From Asterochloris sp. CNOR1 (lineage: Eukaryota > Chlorophyta > Trebouxiophyceae > Trebouxiales > Trebouxiaceae), in the NCBI GenBank assembly GCA_963969365.1, contig OZ017755.1, forward strand, positions 2,418,001-2,482,000: 64,000 bases of DNA, read 5' to 3'. The notes below the pieces were generated by a model. That model ran no database searches. It was given only the letters and a program-made list of their open reading frames with translations, and was not told where the DNA came from. The translations under genes and the position numbers were made by a program. Numbering within the stretch: position 1 is the first letter of the stretch; each line of letters begins with the position of its first letter. Of the stretch, positions 1-18,432 are shown piece by piece.

Positions 1-2
1 AC

Positions 3-6354
<6,352 letters not shown>

Positions 6355-7522
6355 GTGCCAAAGCCCAGCCTCGCGCCCTGTCCATCCCCTCAGGGCCAGC
6401 CGCGCCATGCAGTGTCTATAGTCACCGGCTGCCGGCAACTCCTGCCAGCAGTCAGCCACCCTGGCACTGCCAACACACAGTCCACCACAAGGGGAGCTCA
6501 GCACCACAACATCCATATGCGGAGCCCATCAGCGCGTCGGCCTGCGTCTCAGAATGTCATATTTTTCTTCCAGTTCCGAACTTCCGCAAGTCCAATGTAC
6601 ACCACAAGCTCCTGTGGCAGACAGCGTGAGCTGCAAGGGGCGTCTGCTTCTGCCTTCTGCCGAAAAAGCACGCCCCCTCACCAAGAGGAGCCCACCTGAA
6701 CGGCCTGCTACGAGACTCTGACCTACACTGCAAGCGTTTTGGGAGGCCATTCTTAGCACTGATCCACGGTGCCCCCGAGCTGTCGCCTACACGCTGCAGT
6801 CTTGAGTAGCGTTTGCAGAAACATAGCTCTGGATCTCGCCACAGCAGTCATGTCTCAAGACCCTAATGTGCCTGATTTGAGGTCCCTAGCTCAGCCCCTA
6901 CCCAGTCCTTCAACTTGGCCCATAGCACCTTCTTGCATGCATTCTCGGAACCCTGCAAACACACATCAGCTGCGCACCAAGACGGCCCCCTGGGGCGCTT
7001 GGCGTGGCACCGAAATCATTTGATTAGGCAGGAGCGCGCTCAGCTGCATCTGTGCGCTTGTGCTCTGACATATGAGAATTTGTGTGGCTGCTGGCTAAAC
7101 GCATGCAGGGCTCACCTGATGCTGCACGGCTGCCAGGCAGATTGTGTGGCAGCTGCAGCTGTGAATTAGATCAGTTGTGTCTTCAGAATGAAGCAGCACT
7201 TGCCTGTCCCTCCTCCAGTGCAGAGTCTGCGCCCCTGCGGGCACTGCGCTAAGTGAGTTTTGCGTGCCTGCCCCGCACCAAATGAGCTGTGGGCCCGTGC
7301 GCACCTCCCATAACAAGTGCTGTCTGTGCTGAAGTGTGACTTCTGAACGACGTTCTGATTGCAGCCTGTGTGCGCTGCTCTGGGCCATTCACCAGGGGCT
7401 GCTGTGTAAACAGTTTGTCAATTTGCGTCGGCTGAGCCTGAACTGCACTGCAAGGGCTGGCAGGCAGTGCTGCAAACTTGAGGCAACAGGGGTTGACTGA
7501 CAGTGCACGTGGCAACAGGGGC
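6355..7522. other. Convergent intergenic region / 3' UTRs
   Basis: Lies between the helicase stop (6352-6354) and the stop of the minus-strand WD gene (7523-7525). No ORF here resembles a protein I know. A TGTAA motif, the usual green-algal poly(A) signal, occurs at 7404-7408 on the plus strand, but about 1 kb after the helicase stop, so its use is doubtful. Confidence 0.5.
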
Positions 7523-10500
7523 TCAAGATGAGATGGGCGTGCTTCTTTTGACAGCCTTGATGGAGCCTTCTGCGTCTTGCTGCACGGCTGCAGCGGGCTG
7601 CTTCCGTGGTGTCGGCAGGGTGGAGGGAGCTGCATCGCTAGCTATGGCTGAGTCAGGCCGTGACTGCTTGTGACCTGGCCTCCGGCTGGTCGCGTTGAGG
7701 TGCTGCCGCAGGCCCTGCCTGGACATGCTGGGGCTCTGTGCCTGCATCTTAGATTTCTCGACTGAGAGGCCGATGGACTGGAATAGCTCCAAGGTGCTGG
7801 GCACGGGCTCTGTCTCCGACAAGACCAGCGCTGAGTAGCCCTGCACAGGGGCAGGCAGACTGTGTGCAGACTGATTGGGCATGATGGTGGACATCGCAGT
7901 GGGGGGCTGGATGCCTGTAGCCATGCAAGCCCTGCGGCGGCTGAACCAAGCTAGGCGTCCCCTGCTCCTCCAGCACTTTGAGGAAACAACAGGCCCACGC
8001 CAGCATCAACTGCAGGGTGCTCAGGCTGCAAGGCGCTCTTGGCGTGGGAGTCCAGATGCCCCAAATGTGTCTCACTCTGGAGAGCCTCACGCTGACACCC
8101 CACCTGCTCAGGTGCATGATTGAGCGCGTCTGCTGCAGCTGCTTTTGCCCGCAGCCTCCTCATGGCCATGACCTGGCTCACCGGCCGCCCACCCAGCATG
8201 GTCTGCAGTGTGGAATTGGTGGTCGTGGTGGTGGCAGCGGCGGCGGCAGGCCAGTACCCATATGGTTCAGCAGCATGTGTTGCCTCGGGGCCTCAGCTGC
8301 TCTAAGCCAGTATGCATTAGCAGAGCTGACACCGCCGACAGCCTGGTGCAGGGCAGCAGATCGGCTAGCAGATGCTGAGCACAGCAGCTGACAGGACATG
8401 CAATGAGCAAGAAGAACCTTCCCTCACATGCCATCTCTGCAAAATGCCAGAAACCAAGAGACTCAAAGCAGGCCCTTGATGGTCTGAGTCAAACTGCAGC
8501 AGCAGACAGAGCTGCAGGGCTGGGGCCCAGCAGGATTCCTAACATCTGTCCAGCAAGGCAGCAGCCTCAGTGATGCAGGACAAGGTGCTCACGTCTGCCT
8601 CCTCATCTGAACTCGTTGACAGCTCCTCCTCAGATAAATCCAGCTCCGGCGCATCAATCCTTAGCACGGCCCGCAAGTGGTCATGCTCCCCAGCAGGAGC
8701 CATTCTATTGGTCGCCTGAAGACAGAGCAGTGGGCCATCTTTAGACATCTTCAAGCATGCCTCAGGCAGGCATCACTGCCGGTAAGCTGCTGCAGGCTGC
8801 CGGCAGCTGCCAAGAGCGTGATGGCTGCAGCAGCACGTGCCACATCGTGGAGGCAGGGCACCAGGGCTGGCAGGAGACCACGGCTGCAGCAGCAGCTCTC
8901 CAGCATGCCTGGTGCTGACAGTGCTGGCAGCAGCTGCTGCAGGCTGCCAGCACTTGCCAGGAGGCCACGGCTGCAGCAGCAGGACCCATCTGTAGGAAAC
9001 AGAACAGGTCAGCAGCAGCAGCAGCGGGGCCTGGAACCTGATCACCCGATAGCTGAGTCCTGTGAGTGCAGCCAGCCCTGGGGAAGCTCGCCTCTGGGAT
9101 CTCTCTTTGCTGTGGTCAGGTGCTGCGGCTGATGCTGCTGCTGACGCTTGGCAGCGGCAGTATGGGAAAGACTGCTGGTGCAGATGGTGCCATCACTGAC
9201 CTCGGGATCCTGCCACGTGCTGCAGTCCGTAATGTTCCAGGTATGGATTCCAAACAGGCCCACAAGTCCCCCCTGGAAGGTCCACAGGCTGACCTGCACA
9301 CCACATCCATTCAGTATATAAATGCTGCGAACAAACCAGGACGCGCTGTCCTTGCTGAGGGGAGCTCAATGCCGCGTACTGCAGTGGGTGTTGATGGGCG
9401 CTGCAGCCATTTGTGCACGTTGCTGCTTGCTGGTCGTGCTGCAGCGGCTGCCAGTGCGCTCTGCAACTGCAGCTGAGTATGAAGCATGCAGCTGGAAGCT
9501 GTCAGCATGCAGGTACGACATGACGCAGCCTGGTGCTGGGACATGCAGCACCTCACCTCGCTGGACTGGCAGCCCACCAGCAGCAGACCGTGAGCCTCCA
9601 CATGAGCCACAGAAGCAATGGCGCTGGTGCTGAGACGCCAATGCGACACCTGCAGGGCGTGACTGCGACCCGTGGTTAGCGCTGTCGTCTTGCTGCTGCT
9701 GGCGTTGCTGCAGATGAGCAGAGTCTAAGCAAGTGATCTGCACAGCATCCTGCCTGCTTGGAGAAACGTGCAGCTGCTTGCCTGCATGACTGCAGCAACA
9801 ATACTCACTGAGCCCTGCAGGTTGCCAGCACACACGCAAGGCCGCTAAACACAGGGACCCTGCTCGGCCAAGCCACAGCTCGAGAGCCAGGCAACGCCCC
9901 TGCTTGCACAGGGATGCAGCTGCTGCCCTTAACAGTCCCAGCATGATTGCTCGACCGCGCCTGCTTGCACGAGGCTGCAGCTACTGCATTGCTGCTGGCA
10001 GGATGGCAGTCCACTGTGACTGGCCCAGCAGGCACAAAGAGCCTTGCTTGCTGCTCCATGTACTGCGCGGTTGCACCAGCAATAGCTTGCAGTCACAGAC
10101 AACGCAACAGGTTTCTATCCGTTATAGGCTAGTCTCAACTTCTGTGTACCGTTTCTCTGTGGCGCGTCCCTTGCTTTTCGCAACGACAGCGATGTCTGTG
10201 CAGCATGCAGGACATGCTGTCATGCACAACCGCCCTGATCTAAGCTCTCCTGTCAAGCCCAGGAGTTGGCGACTGTGGGTGGGTGTCTCCAAGGCAAAAG
10301 GCCAGCGAACTCTAAGCTTGCCTGCATGATAAGGGCTGCAGGAGCTGCCTCACCGCTGGCAGCAACAGTCCTTGACTGGTGTCTTCCCGCTGCCGGCGCA
10401 CAGCTCATCACGCCTGCTCACACTGGGCCGCAGTTGCTGGCAGATTTGCAGCCCACGTCGCCTGGGCCAGCCCAGCAGCCAATCCACGGGGCACATGCTG

Positions 10501-13500
10501 AGCCTACCTACCTGCTTGAACGAGGCTGCGGACGCGGCCTGGCTGCTTGCATCGATGCCCTTTGAGATGTCCCAGATGCGGATGTGGCCCCCCGTGTCGC
10601 CCACAAACACCTTTGTCTGTGCTTTGTCCTTGCAGATGCAGTTCACGCACTCCATGCGCCCCTGGGCTGCTGGCAGCGTGCACAGGAGGGTGCCGTGCGC
10701 GCCAATGCGCCACACGCGCATCTGCCCGTCCCCTGCAGAACAAGTTGAACCGATCATTGGGGCATCAAAGTCTTCACAGTGTAAATGCAGGTGCACTCCA
10801 GGCGGCCTTGGCCGGCCGGCAGCGAGCCCATGATGGAGCCCTGTGTGCCAATGCGCCAAGCATACATTCTGCCCGCCTCCTGCAGAATCAGTGGAGCAGT
10901 GTGAGGCAGCGGGTGACAGGTGATGAAGAAATGAGAATGAAATGAAGCGGCGCCAGGAACATCTGCCGCTCCTTCCGAGAGACAAGTCCCGACTCACCTC
11001 CACAGGACAGCAGGCAGGGCCACCCGCTGGTCTGCAGCGGCTGCAGGAACAGCAGCTGCTCCACGGCCGTCTCAAAGCGGTTGGCTGTGTGGAACAGGGT
11101 CATGCGCCGCTCCCCGCTGTGCACGTTCCAGAAGTTAATCCTCCCCTCATAGTCCCCCGTTGCAATGGTGCTGCTGTTGAGCACAGCCATGGAGAGCACG
11201 TCCTCCCTGCACCAGCGCATGCAGGTTCCTTCAGGATGGTACGAAGACTGCTAGTGCTTCCCTGCAGGCAATGAATGCTGCTGCACAGCCTCGCTGCAGG
11301 GCAGCATTGGTGCCCAATGCTTTCATGGGATCTGCATGCTGCTGCTGAGCATGGCCATAGAATCAACTGTGTCCCTGACACAGTTGTCTGCCAAGCTTGT
11401 GCAGCTAGGTGGTCTGGCAGCAGATGACATGAGGAGGCAGTGCCTGCAGGAGTGCTTGTTGTCATGCTGAACCCCTGCAGCTTCATGACTGCAGGGGTTC
11501 ATTGGCTCACCTGTGCCCCAAAAACGACCTGTACTCTTCCACATTGAACTCGTCACTGTCCTCCCAGACAAACACCTTGTAGTTCCAGCCTGTGGCCACC
11601 ACCTGCACAACACAGCAGTTGCAGGGTCAGGCATTCTGACATGTTCACAGCCAGCCTGCAAATGCCACTGGCACAGCGTAAGCGCAGATGTCATTTGCTG
11701 GTGTCACCAGCAACGCTCACGATGCATCAGGCAGCACGGTCAGTGCCACGGAGGAGCGGCACCCAGCGCACCACAATATTTCTGTCCCGAATGAAAGTCG
11801 CCAGTCAGCGCACCCATAGGACTGGTTATGGTGGCTGCCGGCTGGACAAAACACTCCAGGGGAGACCAGGCAGCCGCTGTCCTCAAACCCTTTATGCTTT
11901 CCCCTCGACAGCATGTGGACCCACCTGGGCATGGGAGGCTGCAAGGATGGCCAGAAAAGAAAAGGAGATACCCATAAAGCCAAAGGGCAGTGCCCAAGTG
12001 CCCACCTGATTGGACTGCTTGTGGCTGTCATGGATGAAGGCCAGCGCACTGAACTCCATGTGAGGCTCATGGTGGGTGAATTCCTTTAGCTGGCTGCCGT
12101 TGTTGAAGTTCCACATCTTGACCTCCCCTGCGTTGGAGGCAGTCATCAGGCGGCGGCTGTTGCTGTCCAGGGCAAGGGCTGTCAGCCTGCAGCAGAGCTG
12201 CTCGTATGAGGGCACTGTGCCAACAGGCAGTTTAGCTGCACAGGGCCAGTTCCAAGCTTGGCTTTCCCTGCAGGCTTGAACAGTGCTCAGAACTGTGCAG
12301 TCTGCCGAGACAGTCATCAGAGACTGAGTCTTGCTGTCTACATCCAAGTTGTCAGTCTGCAGGGGGCCAGTAGCTGGCTCAGTAAATCATGTCCAGGAAA
12401 TGGTACACCGTCAGGCAGCCAGCAGGCATGGCTATCCAGCGCCAGAGCCGTTAGCCTGCAAGGGGGCAGGCTTGGCAGGCATGTACTGAAGTAGAGAGGT
12501 GCACTCAGGCAGTCTCAGCCCCAACTGTTGCTGTCCAGGGTTGGGGCTGTCAGCCTGCAGCAGGGAAACAGCCGGCTCTGAGAGAGTCTTCAGCAGGCAC
12601 TGCATTGGCTGCCCTCTATCCCAGGGCTGTCAGCCTGCAGCAGGGCAGGAGCTGGCCCATTGGCTCCAGGTGCTGAGGTGCAGGGTAGTCAGCAGGTGCC
12701 CACTGTGAATGCGTGCATTTCAAACCCAGCAGACAAACTGCTGTGGTGAGCGACATGATTCAGCAGGCAGGAGCATCATGGAGCACAACCATTGAGCCCA
12801 CTTTACCAAGCCTGCTGCAGCGTTGTCACTGCAGCTTTGGCACTGACCTGCAGCCATCTGCCTGCCTTGCTGATGTACCCAACTAGTTCGAGCCACAGCC
12901 AGCCTTTGCAAGCGTGCAGGGAGCAGAAAAGCAGAAGCTGGTGGCTGGCTGGCCTGCATGTGCTAGCCACGCACTTGTTGGGAGCTTGAACGATGTTCGC
13001 AAAGTGGGCCTCCCTCGCCCCTGTCTGGATGTTCCACATCATGATGGTCCCACCCTCATCCCCACTGATTGCCTGCACATAGGCGGAGACATTGTCAGGT
13101 CAATGGTGCCTGCAGCAATGACCTGGACAAGTGCCACAGCCAATACTACAGGGACCCTCAAACATAAGCTCAGGGTTGCCAAGCAGGCACTAGTCTTGCA
13201 CCACACACAAGTGGGCTGCGTCTGGGTGCCTGGACCTAGATCTAAGAGAGCGTGCGCCAGCTGGTGCTCAAAGCAAGGCAGCCTATGCAGTCACCACAAG
13301 GACAACCAGGAGAGCACAATCTCGCCACGACCTGCCTTGTCCTTACGTGCAGATATGCTGCGATACCTCGTTGACCCACTCATGGCAAGAGGCAGAGCCT
13401 CACCACAAGGAAGGCAGGGTTGTAAAGAGCCGCCACGACGGGCTCCTTGTGCCCTGTCTTGTCATCCGACACGCACATGTGCTGCCACACCACAGGACGG

Positions 13501-16500
13501 TGTGCGGCCGTGACAAGACGGGCCCTCTGGACATCGTAGAGCAGAGCGTTGGGCTGATTGTCCTCAAAGCGCAGCCAGTCCATGTCAGTGATGGTTTGCA
13601 GGCAGCGGTGGTTGCGCAGGTCCCACACCTTGATGACCTTGTCGGTGCCCATGCTGATCACCTGCAAGGGTGTGGGAGCAGCAGAGTGGGTGCTCTCTGC
13701 AGAACTGAAGTTTGCGCAAATGGGAGGATGGGGTGGGGGGGGCTGTTGCTGCTGATAACATTTGGCGTGCAGTCACTGCACATTGAATGCTGCATGAGCA
13801 GGCAGGTGGTACCCCTGCGGTGGCGGCCGGCAGCAAAGCTGGACACTGTTGCCCGGCAATTATGGGAACATCAGCCACAGATCTTGCTGTGGAAGCTGTG
13901 ACTAGCAGCAAATGTGCAGCTGGCACATTTGTAAGTAGGCAGCACCAGCACCACAGGTGGCATGCGCCGTCTGCCTGCACACCTTGCTCACACACTTCCA
14001 GCCACCATTGCAGGCCGATGAAGTCACCCATGACTAGCAAGTGCCAAATGTGACCTCCAGTTGACATCCAGACAGGCTGCCTGACGCAAGAGATGCACCC
14101 AGCAATCTGGGCTTCTGCCCCACCTGACTATTGGGCAATGACACTGTTGGGCATACGAGGCCCCACTGCCCCACCTGTTGCATGACCCCTCCACAGCCAG
14201 CCTCCAGCCTATACCTATATCCTGCTCCAAGTCTCTCAAGCACAGGCGCTGCAGCCATGCCCGATGCAGAGCGCCCTGGCTGGCTGTGCCTCTCGTGGAT
14301 GACATTGTTGGAGCAAGAGGCCCATCTCATGTGCCGCAGAACCTGCCCTGACACCCGTTCATCTCTGAAGGCCCACCTGGCTGTGCCTCTGGTCGATGAC
14401 TAGGTTGGAGATGGACGATCCATGCCCCACCAGCTCGCCAACCTGTCTGTTGGTGTTGGGCTGCCACAGCATGATGTCCCGCTCCAGCCCCCCGCTGACC
14501 CCCAGGCTGAAAGCTCGGCTGTAGGCGAAACAATGAACCCCGCGGTGGTGGGCCGTCACCGTATGCAGGACCTTGCAGCGGCTGGTGTCGCAGATCTTGA
14601 TGGTCGCATCCAGGCTGCTGCTCACCACGCCAAGCTCGTGCACACTGGTCACCTGCAGGGGACAGGGGTCTAACCAACTGAGCAACCCAGACTGCATGGA
14701 CGGAGCTGCAATGCAGATCCCAACGGTCGCTTCAAAAGCCGCTGCTCAACACGTCCAGCCCTGCGTCCCTCTCTCTTGTCCAAAAGCGATGCCTCAGACC
14801 TGACAGCAGAGCAGCACACAGCACGCCAGCCCGCACGCCTCCACACTTCAACTGCTGTGCTTCTGCTTTGTCTCAGACACAGCTCCTTCTGTCCTGCACC
14901 AGAGCACTTAAACTGCTCACCTGCGTGCCCCAGTTGCTGTGTTCCTGGTTGATGTCAGAAGTGTGCCCGCCAGCAGAACAGAGCAGCACACAGCACAGTG
15001 AGTCCCCACCTGCCTGCGGGAGTTGCTTGCCTTAGCCTGCAGTTGCTGTGCTCCTAGTGTTTGTCCAGCACAGCCCCCTCTTGCCCTTCACCAGAACATT
15101 GCAGGACGGCGCAGCCTTCACCTCCTAACCCAGTTGCTGTGCTTCTGGGTGATGCCCAACTCTACCCTGCCAGCAGAGCACAGCAGCACACAGTACAGTA
15201 AAGCCCAGCTGCCCAACCTGTTCGCTGCATGTAGGTCAGAATCTGGAGCCTTTGCCTGCCAGCAGAACTGAGCAGCCCACAGCCCAGCATTGCCCCACCT
15301 GCGTGACCCAGTCGCTGTGCTCCTGATGAAGCACTGCATAGTCCTTCCTGCCGCTGTCGTTCCTCAGGTCCCGGGTCTCCCTGGTCCCACACAGCAGCAT
15401 GATGACTGCTCCCGCATCGTCCCCATAGATGATCTGCTCCTGCTCTGACTGAGCGCTCCAGGCAGTGCCTAGGCACAGGGGCATCCCCATGGCCCCCCGC
15501 GCGTGCATGCGACCTGAGATGTCACATGTGCTGCGCGAGAGATCGTAGAAGGAGATCTGCGGTACACAAGGGCGCGTGCTCCTGGCAGGGGCAGCAATTG
15601 GCAGTGCAGAGCATGGCGAAGGCCGCTCAGCATGGTGGATGGTGCAGGTGCTGCACATGATCATGGACTTCAGCCGGCTGTGGCCGTATAAAAAGCTGGG
15701 CAGAGCAGTGGCCACTGGGAGAGAGGTGTTTGGCAGGCTGCGCTTGGATGTGGTTGTGCCTGACAGAGCTGTGCAGGCTGATAGCGGCCGCGGAAATTTG
15801 TTCGGCATGCTGCCCTCGCTGGTCCTCTATGGCTGTGGCTTTCTGGTGCCACTTGGTCAAGCAATGTCACCAAGCGGTGCTTCTGCTGTCTCACCGCATT
15901 GCAGCTCTATGATGGCACATCAAGGCCACAATGCAGCCCAGCACCCTTGCTGCTGCAGGGTCTGAGCACAGTTTAGCAGCCGCAAGCATGAGGTGCATAC
16001 AAGTGCATTGCATACAGCGGGTGCATGCTGCCTCCTCACCGCTCGGTCTGCAGACGTGCAAATCAACCGCCTGGCGGACGGCAGGTATAGACAGTCTGTA
16101 ACCCATGCTTTGCCGACCTCAATGGTCTTTATGTGCTGCAGGTCATTGGCGGCCCACAGCCTGCAGGCCCCCACACAAAGCTTGTCAGCTCCTTGAGACC
16201 AGCCCAGTGTGCAACGCCTCACTGCAGGTTTGAGCCAGGTGCAGGGCAGGATTGTCAGGGCCATCCATGACGCCGGATGGCCCTATCAAGCTTTGTGGCA
16301 GAATGACACCATGGTGAGAGTCCAGAGCAGGGTATAGAGCCCAGCCCTGGCACACATCATGTGCTGGAAGGCACATGCTGATGTTCCAGCCCGTATGGCA
16401 GCCAGCATGTTGCAGCAGTGCTTCAGTGCTCAATGGGGAGGGTGCCAGGCCTGCTGCACAGCATCTGCTGGGTGGCGGCGCTGACCTCATGGTCCCATCC

Positions 16501-17927
16501 TGCCCGCACGTCACGTAGCGGTCAATCACAGGGGAATGGTATAGCCGGTGGAGCCCCTCGCGGTGGTGGGCATTGGGCTCATCCTTGGGTTTCAGTGGCT
16601 GCAGGGAGGCAGGAGATCTGCAGGTTAGAATCTAATATCAGGCAAGCATGGGATCGGTATATTGGTCAGTGATTAGCAAGCATCCTCAGGTCGGAGGTTG
16701 GACGCCGGGCAACTGTATGCTGGCTGTCTGCATGCCTGGTGGCCACAGCAGTCGACCTGCCTGAGGCAGGGCAGCCATCAGGAGCATGTGCAACTTGGCT
16801 CTGTGCACGATGTTGGCCAGGCCCACTGCTGCACTGTCACCTCTATGAGTGCACCAGCTCGGCTGCCAGCCCTGCCTGCACAGGACGGCCCGCATGCCCC
16901 TGCCAGCATGTGTGCTGCTGTGGGAGGCTTCCCGCATGCAGGTGCTGGTGCACACCTGCAGATAGCAGGTGTCCCAGCCTGCTTGCACACCAGCCACCGG
17001 ACTGGTCAACGCTGCAATGCCCCCGCGTAACCTGCTGAGGGTTTCACCTGGGCGAAGAAGCGCCACTCCTGCCTGTCAGCCAGCGTGGCCACCTTGCGCT
17101 GCAGGAAGAAGAAGTTGGTGAACTCGTCCCTGCAGGCAGGCACCAGCAGGTTACTCCTGTTCAGAAGCGCCAAGCATGGTGGCAGCGCTTTGCGAGCTTC
17201 CACCTGCCGCAGGCAGGCAGCAGTGGGCACAGTACAGGCCCAGAGGGAGGCCTCAGCAGACGTGCAGCAGTTGAATGACTTCAGTGTTGGCAGAGGCCCA
17301 GAGCCGTGCCTGATGTCTGTGCAAGCCGACGCTGCCTCAACAATACGTATTGTTAGAATGCTGCAGCACGCTGACAGCAGTGTTGCAGAGGGCAGCAAGT
17401 TTGAGCTTGGTAGCTGCTCAGTAGACATGCGCCGCACGGCACTTGTGCCAGAGCTGTGCCGGCACAGCTGCAGTGCCTGCAGCAAATTGCTGCAAACACC
17501 TCTGCTGGCATGGCTGGCACAACACTGAGACATCTGTGTCGGCGGAGCTGTGCAGCCCTCACCAGTCGACGGTGCCGCCGCAATCTGCATCGATCTTCAT
17601 GAACAGCTGATCCATATCTGTCTGAGTGGTGCCAGCCCCCAGGTGGGGCCCAATCTTCTCCCTGAACTCCTCAATTGTGAGCTCCAGATTGAACTCATTG
17701 GGGGATTCCTGCACGGAGGGCTTGCTTCTTGCATTACCATGTTCAGCAGTATATGCTGAAGCAAAAGAGAAGCCTGCTGCCGAGACTTGCGTTGCATGCC
17801 TGTTCGGCGAGAACATCCATGTGTCTTGGCAGATGTGACATGGCAGATAGTGCCTTGCTGCACCCTCTGTCACCTCAAAAGCCTGTCTCATGGCTGCCAG
17901 CTGCTCGAGATTGATGTCCCGCTCCAT
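7523..17927 (-). CDS. EF-hand and WD40-repeat protein, WDR49/WDR64 (CFAP337) family
   Basis: Eighteen exons with consistent phases, 944 residues: 17927-17874, 17708-17563, 17129-17048, 16598-16486, 16160-16040, 15556-15299, 14652-14377, 13661-13404, 13072-12975, 12186-12006, 11602-11511, 11206-10998, 10732-10512, 9649-9557, 9293-9201, 8715-8593, 8202-8104, 7840-7523. Near the N-terminus is an EF-hand with canonical loop DADCGGTVDWDE (about residues 58-69). Then come many WD repeats, e.g. VIKVWDLRNHRCLQTI, EVKMWNFNNGSQLKEF, KVFVWEDSDEF, GRINFWNVHSGERRM, HIRIWDISKGID, ending VSLWTFQGGLVGLFG. The C-terminus is acidic/Ser-rich then low complexity. EF-hand followed by two WD40 propellers is the layout of WDR49/WDR64/EFCAB8; WDR49 orthologues (CFAP337) are axonemal proteins, so a cilium role is inferred from family. 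The start ATG (17925-17927) is preferred over an upstream TTG. Confidence 0.85.
10795..10879 (-). pseudogene. Decayed intronic copy of WD-gene exon 10732-10512 (start plus 3' splice site)
   Basis: Read on the minus strand, 10879 downward starts after CTGCAG and closely matches the first ~85 nt of the real exon that starts at 10732 (MYAWRIGTQGSIMGSLPAGQ versus MRVWRIGAHGTLLCTLPAAQ). Joined to the preceding exon (leftover 1 nt) it is out of frame, whereas the exon at 10732 is in frame. I therefore treat it as a pseudo-exon. Confidence 0.8.
12150..12660 (-). repeat. Tandem copies of the 5' edge of WD-gene exon 12186-12006
   Basis: The exon starts at 12186 after CTGCAG on the minus strand (plus-strand text GGGCTGTCAGCCTGCAG). 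The same text recurs, partly degraded, near 12356, 12455, 12557 and 12637 with spacing around 80-102 nt, together with the preceding exon text GCTGTTGCTGTCCAGGG near 12525. Confidence 0.75.
14835..15335 (-). repeat. Tandem copies of the 3' edge and donor of WD-gene exon 15556-15299
   Basis: The exon end (HSDWVTQ, plus-strand text CACCTGCGTGACCCAGTCGC) recurs into the downstream intron near 15210, 15120, 15030, 14925 and 14840, each with the following TGCTGTGCTCCTG-like text. Spacing is about 90-100 nt. Several copies keep a CACCTG donor complement. Confidence 0.75.
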
Positions 17928-18129
17928 CCTGCTCAAGCTTTAGACTGCCTTGATAGGAAGAGTCGAAGGTCACGGCAAATGGTGACTGCTCTGGTTACTG
18001 GGTGTATTTATGCCATGCAATTCCGCCCCTCGCCATCAAGCTAGCCATAGGGCAGCAATGTTCCCACCTGACATATTCAGATTCGGAGGTGACCTGCATG
18101 CGGTCCTTCGGTGACAAGTGAGGCTGCAC
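17928..18129. promoter_or_regulatory. Short divergent intergenic region (WD gene / F-box-like gene)
   Basis: 202 nt separate the minus-strand ATG at 17927 from the plus-strand ATG at 18130. No clear TATA box was seen. Shared bidirectional promoter is an inference from geometry only. Confidence 0.4.
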
Positions 18130-18432
18130 ATGTGTTGTGACCAGCTTGTTGGAGCAATGCCAATTAAAGCTGCGAGCGATCCAGTCCATGAGGATTCCAT
18201 ACAACAGCTGCTGCCAAGCCTGTTGGCGATGGTGCTGGGCCAGGTGCAGCACATGTCGCCTGCCAGGCTGGTCTGCCAGGCCTGGCGCATGACGCTGCAG
18301 CAGGAGGTGCTGCTGGCCACTGGACTGCACCTGAGGCAACCCCATCTGCCAGGAAGGGGTGCAGAGGCCCAGCTGCAACGGCTGCGCACCAGCTGCGCCA
18401 TTGGCCTTGTCGCAATGTTGCAGCTACCTTGA
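18130..18432 (+). CDS. F-box-like protein, partial or unresolved gene model
   Basis: An ATG-initiated ORF of 100 residues contains a segment with F-box character: IQQLLPSLLAMVLGQVQHMS followed by ARLVCQAWRMTLQQEVL, with the typical LP..LL..VL...L and VC..W spacing. F-box proteins bind SKP1 in SCF ubiquitin ligases. The ORF ends at TGA 18430-18432; the gene may splice onward through 18.6-19.26 kb (for example LAGRTVVIQRAQW near 18.61 kb, or the ORF to 19263), but I found no phase-consistent chain. It is divergent from the WD gene and convergent with the vasohibin gene. Confidence 0.4.
   Translation: MCCDQLVGAMPIKAASDPVHEDSIQQLLPSLLAMVLGQVQHMSPARLVCQAWRMTLQQEVLLATGLHLRQPHLPGRGAEAQLQRLRTSCAIGLVAMLQLP

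Noticed and set aside
7523-7924. Separate small gene at the 3' end of the WD gene
   Set aside because: From 7840 it splices in phase to the exon ending at 8104, so it is the last exon of the WD gene; the upstream ATG in the ORF lies in the intron.
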